A DNA stretch of 64,000 nucleotides from an uncultured Erythrobacter sp. (lineage in GTDB: Bacteria > Pseudomonadota > Alphaproteobacteria > Sphingomonadales > Sphingomonadaceae). Positions 10,097 through 19,385 of this stretch are shown one piece after another. A model generated the notes under the pieces. That model made no database searches. It was given only the letters and a program-made list of their open reading frames with translations, and was not told the DNA's origin. Within the stretch, counting starts at the first letter, position 1. Each line of letters opens with the position of its first letter. A program made the translations under genes and the position numbers. The stretch spans positions 124,001 through 188,000 of the forward strand of contig CANMUS010000001.1 of assembly GCA_947501215.1 (NCBI GenBank), written 5' to 3'.

Positions 10097-11716
10097 ATGT
10101 CCGGGGGCACGACCGCATTGCAAAGGGAACCGACCGACAAGGAAATCCGCCTCGTGATCGCAGCGAGTTCGGCGGGGACCATCTTCGAATGGTACGATTT
10201 CTTCATCTACGGCACACTCGCGGCGCTTATCGGTGCGGCCTTCTTTCCCAGCGATAACGAGACCCTCGAAATCCTGCTCGTGTGGGCTGGCTTTGCCGTC
10301 GGCTTCGGCTTCCGACCGCTTGGCGCAATTCTTTTTGGCTTCCTCGGCGACAGGCTGGGGCGCAAATACACGTTCCTCGTGACCGTCACGGTGATGGGCG
10401 TGGCGACAGCCGGCGTCGGCCTGATCCCCAGCGCGGCAAGCATCGGCATCGTCGCGCCAATCATCGTGATTGGCCTGCGCATCCTGCAAGGCCTTGCGCT
10501 GGGCGGCGAATATGGCGGCGCGGCGATCTACGTCGCAGAACATGCCCCGCCGGAAAAACGCGGCTTCTACACCAGTTTCATCCAGGCCAGCGTGGTCGGC
10601 GGCTTCGTGCTCTCGATCATCGTGGTCATCGCCTGCCGCGCGTTCATCCCGGCAGACGATTTCGCGGCCTGGGGCTGGCGCATACCGTTCCTGCTATCGA
10701 TCGTCCTCCTCGGCCTTTCGCTCTGGATGCGATTGAAGCTGTCCGAAAGCCCGGTGTTCCAGGCGATGAAAGAGGCCGGCGAGACCTCCGCCAATCCGTT
10801 CAAGGAAAGCCTGATCTATCCCGGCAACGGCAAGCGCATTTTCGTGGCTCTGTTCGGCATTACCGGCGTCCTGACAACGATCTGGTACACGGCCTTCTTT
10901 TCCGGCCTGTCGTTCCTGCGTGGCCCGATGCGCGTAGACGAGAATGTCGTCGAATGGATGCTGCTGATCGCCGGTTCGATATCGATGGCGTTCTACCTCG
11001 TGGTGGGCAAATGGTCCGACAGGGTGGGGCGCAAGAAACCGATCATAATCGGGGCCGCCCTTTCGTTGGTCCTGCTGTTCCCGGTGTTCTGGGGCATCGG
11101 TGCTCTCGCCAATCCGGGCCTGAATGCCAGCGCGGAGGCTGCGCCGGTCGTGGTGACGGGCGAAGCATGCGACTACGATCCCTTCGCCGAAGTCCAGGCG
11201 AGCAGCTGCGGCCGCGTATTGCAGGATCTCACGGCGCTCGGGGTGCCCTACGACATCGGCGCGGGCTCTGCCCAATCGGTCGCGATCGGTTCGCAGCCCT
11301 ATCAGTACGCCGGGGTCGGCGACAGCGATCGCCGGGCGACGATTCAGGGATGGCTGGAAGAGCAGGGCTACAATTTCGAGCGGCAGACCCCGCCATTGAC
11401 GAGCATCATCGGAATCATCGCACTTCTGCTGGTTCTCGGCATGTTGTCCGCCCTGACCTACGGCTCGGTCGCGGCGCTGCTGTGCGAGATGTTTCCAGCC
11501 AAGATTCGCTATAGTTCGATGTCCATCCCCTATCACATCGGCGCGGGCTATCTCGGCGGGTTCCTGCCGCTGATCGCAGGCTATATCGTGGCCATGACGG
11601 GTAACGCCTATTCCGGCCTTTGGTACACGATTGCAGTTGTCGCATTCGGCCTGCTGGTCGCGTGGTGGGGCATTCCCGACGGCCCGCCGAAGGACTTCGC
11701 AGACGCGCATGGCTGA
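10097..11716 (+). CDS. MFS transporter, metabolite:proton symporter (MHS) type
   Basis: 539 residues, about 12 membrane segments. Features of the MHS/ProP-like branch: F-E-W-Y-D-F-F at the start of TM1, G-D-R-L-G-R-K between TM2 and TM3, and R-I-L-Q-G-L-A-L-G-G-E in TM4. Between the C-terminal membrane segments lies a polar insertion of about 100 residues (roughly 340-430) with two cysteines, absent from short MHS proteins. Such transporters take up osmolytes, organic acids or amino acids with protons; the substrate here is unknown. It overlaps alr by 8 nt. Confidence 0.88.
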   Translation: MSGGTTALQREPTDKEIRLVIAASSAGTIFEWYDFFIYGTLAALIGAAFFPSDNETLEILLVWAGFAVGFGFRPLGAILFGFLGDRLGRKYTFLVTVTVMGVATAGVGLIPSAASIGIVAPIIVIGLRILQGLALGGEYGGAAIYVAEHAPPEKRGFYTSFIQASVVGGFVLSIIVVIACRAFIPADDFAAWGWRIPFLLSIVLLGLSLWMRLKLSESPVFQAMKEAGETSANPFKESLIYPGNGKRIFVALFGITGVLTTIWYTAFFSGLSFLRGPMRVDENVVEWMLLIAGSISMAFYLVVGKWSDRVGRKKPIIIGAALSLVLLFPVFWGIGALANPGLNASAEAAPVVVTGEACDYDPFAEVQASSCGRVLQDLTALGVPYDIGAGSAQSVAIGSQPYQYAGVGDSDRRATIQGWLEEQGYNFERQTPPLTSIIGIIALLLVLGMLSALTYGSVAALLCEMFPAKIRYSSMSIPYHIGAGYLGGFLPLIAGYIVAMTGNAYSGLWYTIAVVAFGLLVAWWGIPDGPPKDFADAHG

Positions 11717-12743
11717 ACCGCCTCCGCCCACCCTAAGGCTGCATATCGACAAGGACGCGCTCGCGCAGAACTGGCGCGCGCTCAACCGTCTTTCAGGTCC
11801 GGCGCGGGCAGGTGCGGCGGTGAAAGCGGATTGCTACGGGCTCTCCGTCGATACCTGCGTACCGGTCTTGCGCGATTCGGGGTGCCGGGATTTCTTCGTG
11901 GCGCATTGGTCCGAGGTCCCCGCGGTTCTGGAACATGTACCTGCCGAGCAACTTTCGGTGCTGCACGGCGTCAGCTCTGCCGTGGAGGCAGACTACGCCA
12001 GAGCCACCGGAGTACGGCCTGTCATCGACAGCCTCCGCCAAGCGCAGATCTGGACCGAGGGCGGCGGCGGCCCGTGCCATCTGATGGTGGATACGGGCAT
12101 CAATCGCCTCGGCATCTCGCCCGGCGAGACAAGCGACCCTGCCATTCAGGCCTTGTCGATCGAAGTCCTGATGAGCCATCTCGCCTGTGCCGATGAGGAC
12201 AGCGACAAGAACCCGGCCCAACTCGGCGCATTTCGCGAGGTCATGAACAAGGTTCTGCATCGCGAGACCTCCTTGGCCAACAGCGCGGGCGTGGCGCTCG
12301 GAAGCGACTTCTCATTCGATCTGACGCGCCCCGGCCTTGCTCTTTACGGCGGGATCCCGCGACCGGAACTCGCCGATGTCATCCAGCAGGTCGCCTATCC
12401 GCAAGCGAGGATAATCCAAACCCGGCAGATCGGAGCGGGCGAAAGCGTCGGCTACAACGCAACCTTCACGGCCCCTTCAACGATGCGTGTCGGCGTCGTC
12501 TCGCTGGGCTATGCCGACGGGATTCTGCGCAATTGGTGCGGGGCGCATTTCGAAGAGAGCGGCACGCGCCTTCCCATTCTCGGCAAGGTGTCCATGGATA
12601 TGATCGTGCTGGACCTCACTGGCGCTTCCGAGATCGGCGAGGGGGACTGGGTCTCGCTACCCTATCACCTGCCCGATGCTGCGCGGCAAACCTCTCTTTC
12701 GCAGTATGAATTGTTGACCGTTCTGGGACGCCGCTTCGGTTGA
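11709..12743 (+). CDS. alr: alanine racemase
   Basis: 344 residues from ATG 11709, which overlaps the end of the MFS gene. The PLP lysine is Lys39 in A-A-V-K-A-D-C-Y-G. A VGYNATF stretch near residue 250 carries the catalytic Tyr of the C-terminal domain. Converts L- to D-alanine for peptidoglycan. Slightly shorter than E. coli Alr but complete. A longer upstream frame from 11631 exists but lies within the MFS gene and adds unlike sequence. Confidence 0.93.
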   Translation: MAEPPPPTLRLHIDKDALAQNWRALNRLSGPARAGAAVKADCYGLSVDTCVPVLRDSGCRDFFVAHWSEVPAVLEHVPAEQLSVLHGVSSAVEADYARATGVRPVIDSLRQAQIWTEGGGGPCHLMVDTGINRLGISPGETSDPAIQALSIEVLMSHLACADEDSDKNPAQLGAFREVMNKVLHRETSLANSAGVALGSDFSFDLTRPGLALYGGIPRPELADVIQQVAYPQARIIQTRQIGAGESVGYNATFTAPSTMRVGVVSLGYADGILRNWCGAHFEESGTRLPILGKVSMDMIVLDLTGASEIGEGDWVSLPYHLPDAARQTSLSQYELLTVLGRRFG

Positions 12744-12754
12744 CCTTTGCGTCA

Positions 12755-12804
12755 TGTTGCGCTGCCGTTTTTGCACGTGCTAAGCCTTCCTCCGCACTGC
12801 ACAA
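12755..12804. promoter_or_regulatory. TGC/GCA-rich stretch upstream of phaR, candidate PhaR autoregulatory site
   Basis: The 79-bp gap before phaR holds TGTTGCGCTGC (12755-12765), TTTTTGCACGTGC (12768-12780) and GCACTGCACAA (12794-12804). PhaR repressors are known to bind TGC-rich DNA, including their own promoters, so autoregulation is plausible. Inferred from composition and position only. Confidence 0.4.
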
Positions 12805-12822
12805 TCCGGGGAGCATGCTAGG

Positions 12823-13377
12823 ATGGCCAAGCGTACCGCAGACGGCGAGCCGATCATCATCAAGAAATACGCCAACCGGCGGCTCTACAACACCGATACC
12901 AGCAGCTATATCACGCTCGACGACCTGGCGAAGATGGTCCGCGAGAACGTCGACTTCCAGGTGCTCGATGCGAAGAGCGGGGACGACATCACCCACACCA
13001 TTCTGACGCAGATCATCGTCGAAGAAGAAAGCCATGGCACGCAGATGCTGCCGGTCAGCTTTCTGCGCGATCTCATCAGCATGTACGGCAATTCGATGCA
13101 GTCGATGATGCCGAGCTATCTCGAAGCGAGCATGGCGAACTTCCGGAAGAACCGGGAACAGCTGCAGGCGGCCTTCGCCAAGGGCATCGAGGCCAACCCG
13201 CTCGCAAAGATGGCGGAAGCCAATTTCAAGATGATGCAGAATGCGGCGGAAGCCTTCATCCCGGGCACCCGCAAGACCGGCGCGAAGGACGTCAAACCGG
13301 AGCAGACCGACGAACTCGCCCAGATGCGCGAGCAGATGGCGGCCATGCAGAAGAAGCTGGACGAGCTTAGCAAGTAA
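12823..13377 (+). CDS. phaR: polyhydroxyalkanoate synthesis repressor PhaR
   Basis: 184 residues. The N-terminal PHA-accumulation DNA-binding domain is recognisable from I-K-K-Y-A-N-R-R-L-Y-N-T and the S-Y-I-T-L-D-D-L segment; the middle part (HGTQMLPVSFLRDLISMYG) matches the second PHB-accumulation domain; the C-terminus is a predicted coiled coil (MREQMAAMQKKLDEL). PhaR senses PHA granules and represses phasin genes. No pha synthase genes lie in the window. The RBS GGGGAG is at 12807-12812. Confidence 0.93.
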   Translation: MAKRTADGEPIIIKKYANRRLYNTDTSSYITLDDLAKMVRENVDFQVLDAKSGDDITHTILTQIIVEEESHGTQMLPVSFLRDLISMYGNSMQSMMPSYLEASMANFRKNREQLQAAFAKGIEANPLAKMAEANFKMMQNAAEAFIPGTRKTGAKDVKPEQTDELAQMREQMAAMQKKLDELSK

Positions 13378-13402
13378 GCTGCCGCTTAAGATTTTGATTT
13401 TT

Positions 13403-13492
13403 CCGTTCGCCCTGAGCTTGTCGAAGGGCCGCACTTCCTTTTAAGGGCGCACCGGAAGAAGGACGGTGCTTCGACAGGCTCAGCACGAACGG
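13403..13492. repeat. REP-like inverted-repeat element, copy 1
   Basis: A 24-bp arm at 13403-13426 (core GAGCTTGTCGAAG) is matched as an inverted arm at 13469-13492 (core CTTCGACAGGCTC), 21 of 24 bases pairing, with a 42-nt spacer. A near-identical element, flipped end to end, lies at 22041-22133, including its spacer start GGCCGCACTTC. This is a mobile-type palindromic repeat common in sphingomonads, not a simple terminator, though a transcript of it would fold strongly. It fills the phaR-proS gap. Confidence 0.8.
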
Positions 13493-13532
13493 AGCTGGGG
13501 CTGGAACCGTCGCAAACCGAGGCTTTTCAAGA

Positions 13533-15074
13533 ATGTCGAATATCCGCCATGCCCTGAACACCAAGCGAGCCGACGATTTCGCAGCCTGGTATCAGGAAGT
13601 CATTTCCGCCGCCGAAATGGCCGAGGAATCTGGCGTTCGCGGATGCATGGTCATCCGCCCCTGGGGCTACGGCATCTGGGAGCGCATGCAGCGCCTGCTC
13701 GACGACCGGATCAAGGCGACCGGGCACGAAAATGCCTATTTCCCGATCTTCATTCCGCTCTCGAATTTCGAGCGCGAGGCGGAGCATGTCGAAGGGTTCG
13801 CCAAGGAGATGGCTGTCGTCACGCACCATCGCCTGATCGCAGGCAAGGACGGAGGGCTGATCCCCGATCCCGAAGCCAAGCTGGAAGAGCCGCTGGTCGT
13901 GCGTCCGACGTCCGAAACCATCATCGGCGATGCGATGGCGCGCTGGGTGCAGAGCTGGCGTGACCTGCCGCTCAAGCTCAACCAGTGGGCCAATGTCGTA
14001 CGCTGGGAGATGCGCACTCGCATGTTCCTGCGCACCAGCGAGTTCCTCTGGCAGGAAGGCCATACGGCCCATGCGGACGAAGCCGAGGCGAAAGAGCACA
14101 CGCTGCGGATGCTCGAAGTTTATCGGGCCTTCGCCGACGAGGATCTCGCTCTTGCCGTCGTGGCGGGAGAAAAGCCCGAGAACGAGCGTTTCCCCGGTGC
14201 GGTCGAGACCTGGTCGATCGAGGCGATGATGCAGGACGGCAAAGCCTTGCAGGCGGGCACCAGCCACTATCTCGGCACCAATTTCTCGCAGGCCTCCGGC
14301 ATCAAGTTCCAGAACAGGGAAGGCGGCGAAAGCCTTTGCCACACCACCAGCTGGGGCGTTTCGACGCGCATGGTCGGCGGCGTCATCATGACGCATGGCG
14401 ATGACGACGGGCTGTGCCTGCCCCCGAAGATCGCGCCCCAGCAGGTCGTCATCCTGCCGATGCTGCGCGACAAGCCCGAAGACGAAGCGCTGATCGACTA
14501 TTGCGAGGCCCTGCGCGCAACGCTCGCCAGTCAGCACGTGCTGGGCGAGCCGCTGCGGGTCCTGCTCGACACCCGGCCCGGCAAGGCCGCGGCCAAGCGT
14601 TGGGACTATGTCCGCAAGGGCGCACCGGTGATTATCGAGGTCGGCGGCCGCGACATGGACAATGGCGTCGTCAGCCTGCTGCGCCGCGACCGCCTGTGGG
14701 ACGCGGATAGCGGCAAGCCCGCATTCCAGACCCCGACGCGCGAGGTCGCCGGTCAAACAGTGCCGGACATTCTCGCCGACATGCAGGCATCCCTGCTGAC
14801 GGCGGCCGGCGAGAGGCGCGATGAGAACATTACGCGTGGCGTGACCGGTTTCGCGGATGTCGAGCAGCATTTCGCAGCGTCGAAATATCCCGGCTGGGTC
14901 GAAGTCCAATGGTCCAAGCCGACCGGAGAAGCGCTGGAAAAGGTGGTCGAGCGGCTCAAGGAGCATAAGCTGACGATCCGCAATGTGCCGCTGGACGTCG
15001 CGCCGGTCGATGGCGCGTGCATCTTCACCGGCGAACCGGCTGTCGAGCGCGTCCTGCTGGCGAAGGCTTACTAG
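13533..15074 (+). CDS. proS: prolyl-tRNA synthetase, archaeal/eukaryotic-type (ProS type 3)
   Basis: 513 residues. Class IIa core with the R-P-T-S-E-T motif 2 region (VVRPTSETIIGDAM), the GFAKEMAVVTHHR segment typical of the archaeal/eukaryotic form, and no large editing insertion between motifs 2 and 3. It ends exactly in K-A-Y; a C-terminal Tyr whose carboxylate reaches the active site is a hallmark of this form. Charges tRNA-Pro in the cytoplasm. Confidence 0.95.
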   Translation: MSNIRHALNTKRADDFAAWYQEVISAAEMAEESGVRGCMVIRPWGYGIWERMQRLLDDRIKATGHENAYFPIFIPLSNFEREAEHVEGFAKEMAVVTHHRLIAGKDGGLIPDPEAKLEEPLVVRPTSETIIGDAMARWVQSWRDLPLKLNQWANVVRWEMRTRMFLRTSEFLWQEGHTAHADEAEAKEHTLRMLEVYRAFADEDLALAVVAGEKPENERFPGAVETWSIEAMMQDGKALQAGTSHYLGTNFSQASGIKFQNREGGESLCHTTSWGVSTRMVGGVIMTHGDDDGLCLPPKIAPQQVVILPMLRDKPEDEALIDYCEALRATLASQHVLGEPLRVLLDTRPGKAAAKRWDYVRKGAPVIIEVGGRDMDNGVVSLLRRDRLWDADSGKPAFQTPTREVAGQTVPDILADMQASLLTAAGERRDENITRGVTGFADVEQHFAASKYPGWVEVQWSKPTGEALEKVVERLKEHKLTIRNVPLDVAPVDGACIFTGEPAVERVLLAKAY

Positions 15075-15111
15075 CTTGATTTGACGGCGGGTTTGGCCGA
15101 GAGCTTCGGTC

Positions 15112-16461
15112 ATGAGAAAGTTCGCCCTTATCGCCGCCCTCCTTGCCACCACACCGCTCGCAGCACAGGAGGCCGATCCGGCAGCCGACGTCTCGCAAAA
15201 ACGCCTGCGCGCAGACATCGACACGCTAGTCGGCTTCGGCACCCGCCATACCCTGTCCGAACAGGACAATCCCACGCGCGGCATCGGCGCAGCAGTCGAC
15301 TGGGGGCTGGCCGAATTCGGTCGCATCTCGGAGAGCTGCGGGGGCTGCCTGACGATGGTTGCGCCCGAACGCATCGAAGAGGGCCGCCGCTTGCCGCGCC
15401 CGACCCGCATTCGAAATGCCGTCGCGATCCAGCGCGGGACCGAGCGGCCGAACGAGGTCGTCATCGTGCAGGCCCATATCGACAGCCGCGTCACCGACGC
15501 AATGGATTGGGAAAGCGATGCGCCCGGCGCCAATGACGACGGCTCCGGCACGGTGTTGGTCCTGGAGGCTGCGCGGCAGCTCACCAAGAACAGCTATCCG
15601 GTGACCATCGTCTATGCGCTGCTCTCGGGCGAGGAGCAGGGGCTCTACGGCGGGCGGCTGATGGCAGACTACGCCGCGGAGCAGGGCTGGCAGGTCAAAG
15701 CCGTGCTCAACAACGATGTGGTCGGCAATAGCTGCGGCAGCGATGGCTATTGCGACCCCGACCACGTCCGCGTGTTCTCCGAAGGCCCGCGCGCGGATCT
15801 GACCGACGCCGTCCGCGCCGCCCAGCGCCGCGAGGGTGGAGAGAACGACAGCCCGAGCCGCAACCTCTCGCGCTGGCTCGACAATGTCGCCGACGAGACC
15901 GAGGGCGGGCTCGACGTGCGCCAGATCTGGCGGGTCGACCGCATGGGGCGCGGCGGGGACCAGATCCCGTTCATGGAGAAGGGCTTCCCTGCCATCCGCA
16001 TCGCCGTGGCGGTCGAGGATTACGAGCATCAGCACCAGGACCTGCGGACCGAAGACGGAACCGTTTATGGCGACACGGCGGACGAGATGGACTTCGCCTA
16101 TCTCGCCAAGGTGACGCAGTTCAACATTCGCGCACTCGACAAGCTGGCTCGAACCCCTGCGCCACCGGCCTCCACCGCGGAAGCCGCCGTACAGACCTAC
16201 ACCGACATCGCCTGGAGCGAAGTCCCGGGAGCGGTCGGCTATACCGTATGGCAGCGCCGCACCGATGAAGCCTATTGGCGCGAGGAGCCGGTGATCGAGA
16301 ATATCGTCGTGACCAATGCGCGGCTGGAAGGCGTGCGCGGCGACGACTGGATTTTCGGCGTCAGCGCCACCGGTGCCGACGGATCGCGCAGCCCAGTCTC
16401 CAGCGCTGTTCCGGCAGGCCAATTTGCTCCGGTGCCGGTGGAAGAGGATGAAACCGCGTAA
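15112..16461 (+). CDS. secreted M28-family metallopeptidase
   Basis: 449 residues with a Sec signal (ends T-P-L-A-A-Q). The M28 zinc site is visible in order: A-H-I-D-S-R, G-A-N-D-D-G-S-G, and S-G-E-E-Q-G-L-Y-G-G, with a later NDVVGNSCG segment and a C-terminal His in EDYEHQHQD. The C-terminal about 100 residues look like a small beta domain (YTVWQRRTDEAYWREE). Likely an exported aminopeptidase of two zinc ions; the substrate is unknown. It lies 37 bp after proS and 12 bp before rnr. Confidence 0.88.
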   Translation: MRKFALIAALLATTPLAAQEADPAADVSQKRLRADIDTLVGFGTRHTLSEQDNPTRGIGAAVDWGLAEFGRISESCGGCLTMVAPERIEEGRRLPRPTRIRNAVAIQRGTERPNEVVIVQAHIDSRVTDAMDWESDAPGANDDGSGTVLVLEAARQLTKNSYPVTIVYALLSGEEQGLYGGRLMADYAAEQGWQVKAVLNNDVVGNSCGSDGYCDPDHVRVFSEGPRADLTDAVRAAQRREGGENDSPSRNLSRWLDNVADETEGGLDVRQIWRVDRMGRGGDQIPFMEKGFPAIRIAVAVEDYEHQHQDLRTEDGTVYGDTADEMDFAYLAKVTQFNIRALDKLARTPAPPASTAEAAVQTYTDIAWSEVPGAVGYTVWQRRTDEAYWREEPVIENIVVTNARLEGVRGDDWIFGVSATGADGSRSPVSSAVPAGQFAPVPVEEDETA

Positions 16462-16473
16462 GCCCATCCCCAT

Positions 16474-18810
16474 ATGGCGCGCATGACAAAACAGAACAAA
16501 CATCGGAAGCCGAAAGGCCTGCCGAGCAACGAACAGATACTCGAATTCATCCAGACCTCCGAGACGCCTGCCGGCAAGCGGGAGATCGCCAAGGCATTCG
16601 GCCTAAAGGGGCAGGAGAAGATCGCGCTGAAGAAGCGCCTCAAGGACATGGCCGAGGAAGGCCTGATCGACGGCAAGCGCACCGCCTATCACCGCATGGG
16701 CGGCGTGCCGAAGGTCACGATCCTGAAGATCGTTGCGATTGAGGACGGTGAACCGGTTGCGGAGCCTGAAAACTGGGCGCCGGACAGCAAGGAAAAGCCG
16801 CCGCGCCTCATGGTCAAGGAAAGCAAGAAGATGGCGGCGTTCAAGCGCGGCGATCGCATTCTTGCGCGGAACGAGGAAACCGAACGCGGCTGGCGTGCGA
16901 CGCCGATCAAGAAGCTGCCCGCCCGCACCGAAGGCCTGATGGGCGTGGTGGAGAAGGATGGCAGCGGCAATTACTGGCTCGCGCCGGTCGACAAGAAGGT
17001 CCGCGATTCATCGCCCATCGGCGATGTCGGCGAGGCCGAGGTCGGCGAGCTCGTGCTGGCCGAGCGCATGGGCAAGTCCCCGCGCTCCAAGGTCAAAGTG
17101 GTCGAGGTCGTCGGCGATCCGCTGGCGCCCAAGGCCTTCAGCCTGATCGCCATCGCCAAGCACGGCATCCCGCACATCTTTCCGCGCGAAGTCATCGAAG
17201 AGGCTGAGCGCGCGGTCGACCTTCCACTCAGCGAGGATCACCGCGAGGACCTGCGCGACGTCCCTATCGTCGCCATCGACCCCGCCGACGCGCGCGACCA
17301 CGACGACGCCATCTGGGCCGAGCCCGACGGCAAGGGCGGCTATCGCGCCATCATCGCGATCGCCGACGTCAGCTATTATGTGCGCCCGGGCAGCAAGCTC
17401 GACCGCGAGGCGAGGAAGCGCGGCAATTCGGTATATTTCCCCGACCGCGTCGTGCCGATGCTGCCCGAGGTGTTGAGCGCCGACGTTTGCAGCCTGAAAC
17501 AGGATGTCGACCGTGCGGCCATGGCTTGCCACATCCGCATCTCGCCCGAGGGCAAGGTGACCGATTGGCGCTTCACTCGCGCCATCGTGCGGCTGGCGAA
17601 GAACATCGCTTACGAGGACGCGCAGACGGCCATAGATGCCGGCGATGCGCCGGAGTACTTAACGAACCTGTGGGGCGCATGGGAGCTGCTCTACAAGGCA
17701 CGCGAGGCGCGCGACCCGCTCGACCTCGATCTGCCCGAGCGGCAGGTCAAGCTGAACGATGAGGGCGTGATTGAGGAAATCGCCGTACGCGAACGGCTCG
17801 ATGCGCACCGCGTGGTCGAAGATTTCATGATCGCCGCCAATGTTGCTGCGGCCAAGGCGCTGGAGGCGAAGAACGCGCCGGTCGTCTACCGGGTCCACGA
17901 GACGCCGAGCCGTGAGAAGCTGCTCGCGTTCAAGGAATATCTTGCCAGCCAGGGCCGCAAGTTCGCCATGGGCCAGGTCATCACCCCGGGCCTCTTCAAT
18001 CGCATGTTGAAGGACATTTCCGATCCGGCGGAAAAGGCGCTCATCATGGAAGCGGTGCTGCGCAGCCAGACGCAGGCGTATTACGGTCCGGCCAATGCGG
18101 GGCACTTCGGCCTGGCACTTGGCAGCTATGCGCACTTCACCTCGCCGATCCGCCGCTACGCCGACCTGCTGGTCCACCGCGCGTTGGTAGATGCCTACAA
18201 GCTCGAACAGCCGAAACCGAAGCCGAAGCTGGATCTGCGGGAAGGCTCGGGCCTCTCCGATCGCGACAAGACCGCGCTCGGCCAGATCACCGACGCCATC
18301 AGCCAGACCGAGAGGCGCGCAATGGAGGCGGAACGCGATACGATCGACCGTTATGTCGCCGCATGGCTATCGGGCCGCGTCGGCGAAACCTTCGACACGC
18401 GCATCACCGGGGTGCAGGGCTTCGGCTTCTTCGCCACGATCGACAAGCTTGGCGGCGACGGGTTGGTCCCCGTCAGCACGCTGGGCCGCGAATATTTCAC
18501 TTACGACGAGAAGGCGCAGAAGCTGGTCGGCGAAAAGAGCGGCACCGAATATGCCGTCGGCGACCGCCTCAAGCTCAAGCTGGCCGAGGCCAATGCGCTG
18601 ACCGGCGCGCTCAAGTTCGAAGTGCCCGACAGCGACGGGCAAGGTGTCGAAAGTCGCGGCAACCGCGCCGAGCTGAAAAAGCGCTCGCACCAGCGCAAGG
18701 GGGCTCCCAAGAACGGCCCTAAGAAAGGCAAGGGCGCACCCCGCCAGAAGCACGATCAGGGCAAGCGGGGGCGGCCGGGCAACATCCGGCATCAGGGCCG
18801 CAAGAAGTAG
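16474..18810 (+). CDS. rnr: ribonuclease R
   Basis: 778 residues. N-terminal winged-helix region (roughly 20-80), cold-shock OB domains, RNB catalytic domain with the Asp cluster D-P-A-D-A-R-D-H-D-D-A-I-W, an S1 domain (ITGVQGFGFFATIDKLGGDG) and a Lys/Arg-rich C-terminal tail (KKGKGAPRQKHDQGKRGRPG). It is a 3'-5' exoribonuclease that degrades structured RNA and takes part in rRNA and tmRNA quality control. ATG 16483 is an alternative start three codons later. Confidence 0.97.
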   Translation: MARMTKQNKHRKPKGLPSNEQILEFIQTSETPAGKREIAKAFGLKGQEKIALKKRLKDMAEEGLIDGKRTAYHRMGGVPKVTILKIVAIEDGEPVAEPENWAPDSKEKPPRLMVKESKKMAAFKRGDRILARNEETERGWRATPIKKLPARTEGLMGVVEKDGSGNYWLAPVDKKVRDSSPIGDVGEAEVGELVLAERMGKSPRSKVKVVEVVGDPLAPKAFSLIAIAKHGIPHIFPREVIEEAERAVDLPLSEDHREDLRDVPIVAIDPADARDHDDAIWAEPDGKGGYRAIIAIADVSYYVRPGSKLDREARKRGNSVYFPDRVVPMLPEVLSADVCSLKQDVDRAAMACHIRISPEGKVTDWRFTRAIVRLAKNIAYEDAQTAIDAGDAPEYLTNLWGAWELLYKAREARDPLDLDLPERQVKLNDEGVIEEIAVRERLDAHRVVEDFMIAANVAAAKALEAKNAPVVYRVHETPSREKLLAFKEYLASQGRKFAMGQVITPGLFNRMLKDISDPAEKALIMEAVLRSQTQAYYGPANAGHFGLALGSYAHFTSPIRRYADLLVHRALVDAYKLEQPKPKPKLDLREGSGLSDRDKTALGQITDAISQTERRAMEAERDTIDRYVAAWLSGRVGETFDTRITGVQGFGFFATIDKLGGDGLVPVSTLGREYFTYDEKAQKLVGEKSGTEYAVGDRLKLKLAEANALTGALKFEVPDSDGQGVESRGNRAELKKRSHQRKGAPKNGPKKGKGAPRQKHDQGKRGRPGNIRHQGRKK

Positions 18811-18859
18811 CTTCGGAACGGGCCGGGGCAGGGGTCATTGATGCTCTAAAGGAGACATC

Positions 18860-19381
18860 ATGCCCCAGCTTATCCCCGGCCAGAAAGTGCCCGATCTCGA
18901 CCTGCCGCTGACCATCGACGCGCGCTTCGAACTCTCGAAGCAGGAGCCCGAGAACTACACCATGCTGGTGTTCTATCGCGGCAAGCATTGCCCGATCTGC
19001 AAGAAGTACCTGACCGAGCTCGGCGGGCGACTGTCCGACTTTACCGGCAAGGGCATCAACGTGTTCTCGGTCAGCATGGACAACCCCGATCGCGCCGCCG
19101 TTGCGCATGAGGAGTGGGAAACCCACGACCTCCCGATCGCCCACTCGCTCACCGAAGAAAAGGCCCGCGAATGGGGCCTCTATATCAGCGAAAAGCGCGA
19201 TGGCAGCGAGGAGCCGGACATGTTTTCCGAGCCCGGCCTGTTCCTGGTGAAGCCCGACGGGACGCTGCACCTGGCCGTGGTCCAGAACGCGCCCTTCACG
19301 CGGCCCGATCTCGACGACCTGCTTAGCGGCCTCAGCTTCACGATCGAGAACGATTACCCGACGCGCGGCACCCTAACCTGA
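18860..19381 (+). CDS. peroxiredoxin-like (AhpC/TSA fold) protein
   Basis: 173 residues with a thioredoxin-type fold. The redox motif is C-P-I-C in FYRGKHCPICKKYL, where ordinary peroxiredoxins have one peroxidatic Cys in a T-x-x-C context. This suits the peroxiredoxin-like family rather than AhpC proper. The substrate is not predictable. A good RBS (AAAGGAGACATC) precedes ATG 18860. It is convergent with the universal stress protein gene across 4 bp. Confidence 0.85.
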   Translation: MPQLIPGQKVPDLDLPLTIDARFELSKQEPENYTMLVFYRGKHCPICKKYLTELGGRLSDFTGKGINVFSVSMDNPDRAAVAHEEWETHDLPIAHSLTEEKAREWGLYISEKRDGSEEPDMFSEPGLFLVKPDGTLHLAVVQNAPFTRPDLDDLLSGLSFTIENDYPTRGTLT

Positions 19382-19385
19382 GCGG

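Noticed and set aside
13527..15587. 686-codon frame opposite proS and the M28 gene
   Set aside because: Shadow of GC-rich codon use; the plus-strand genes have clear motifs.
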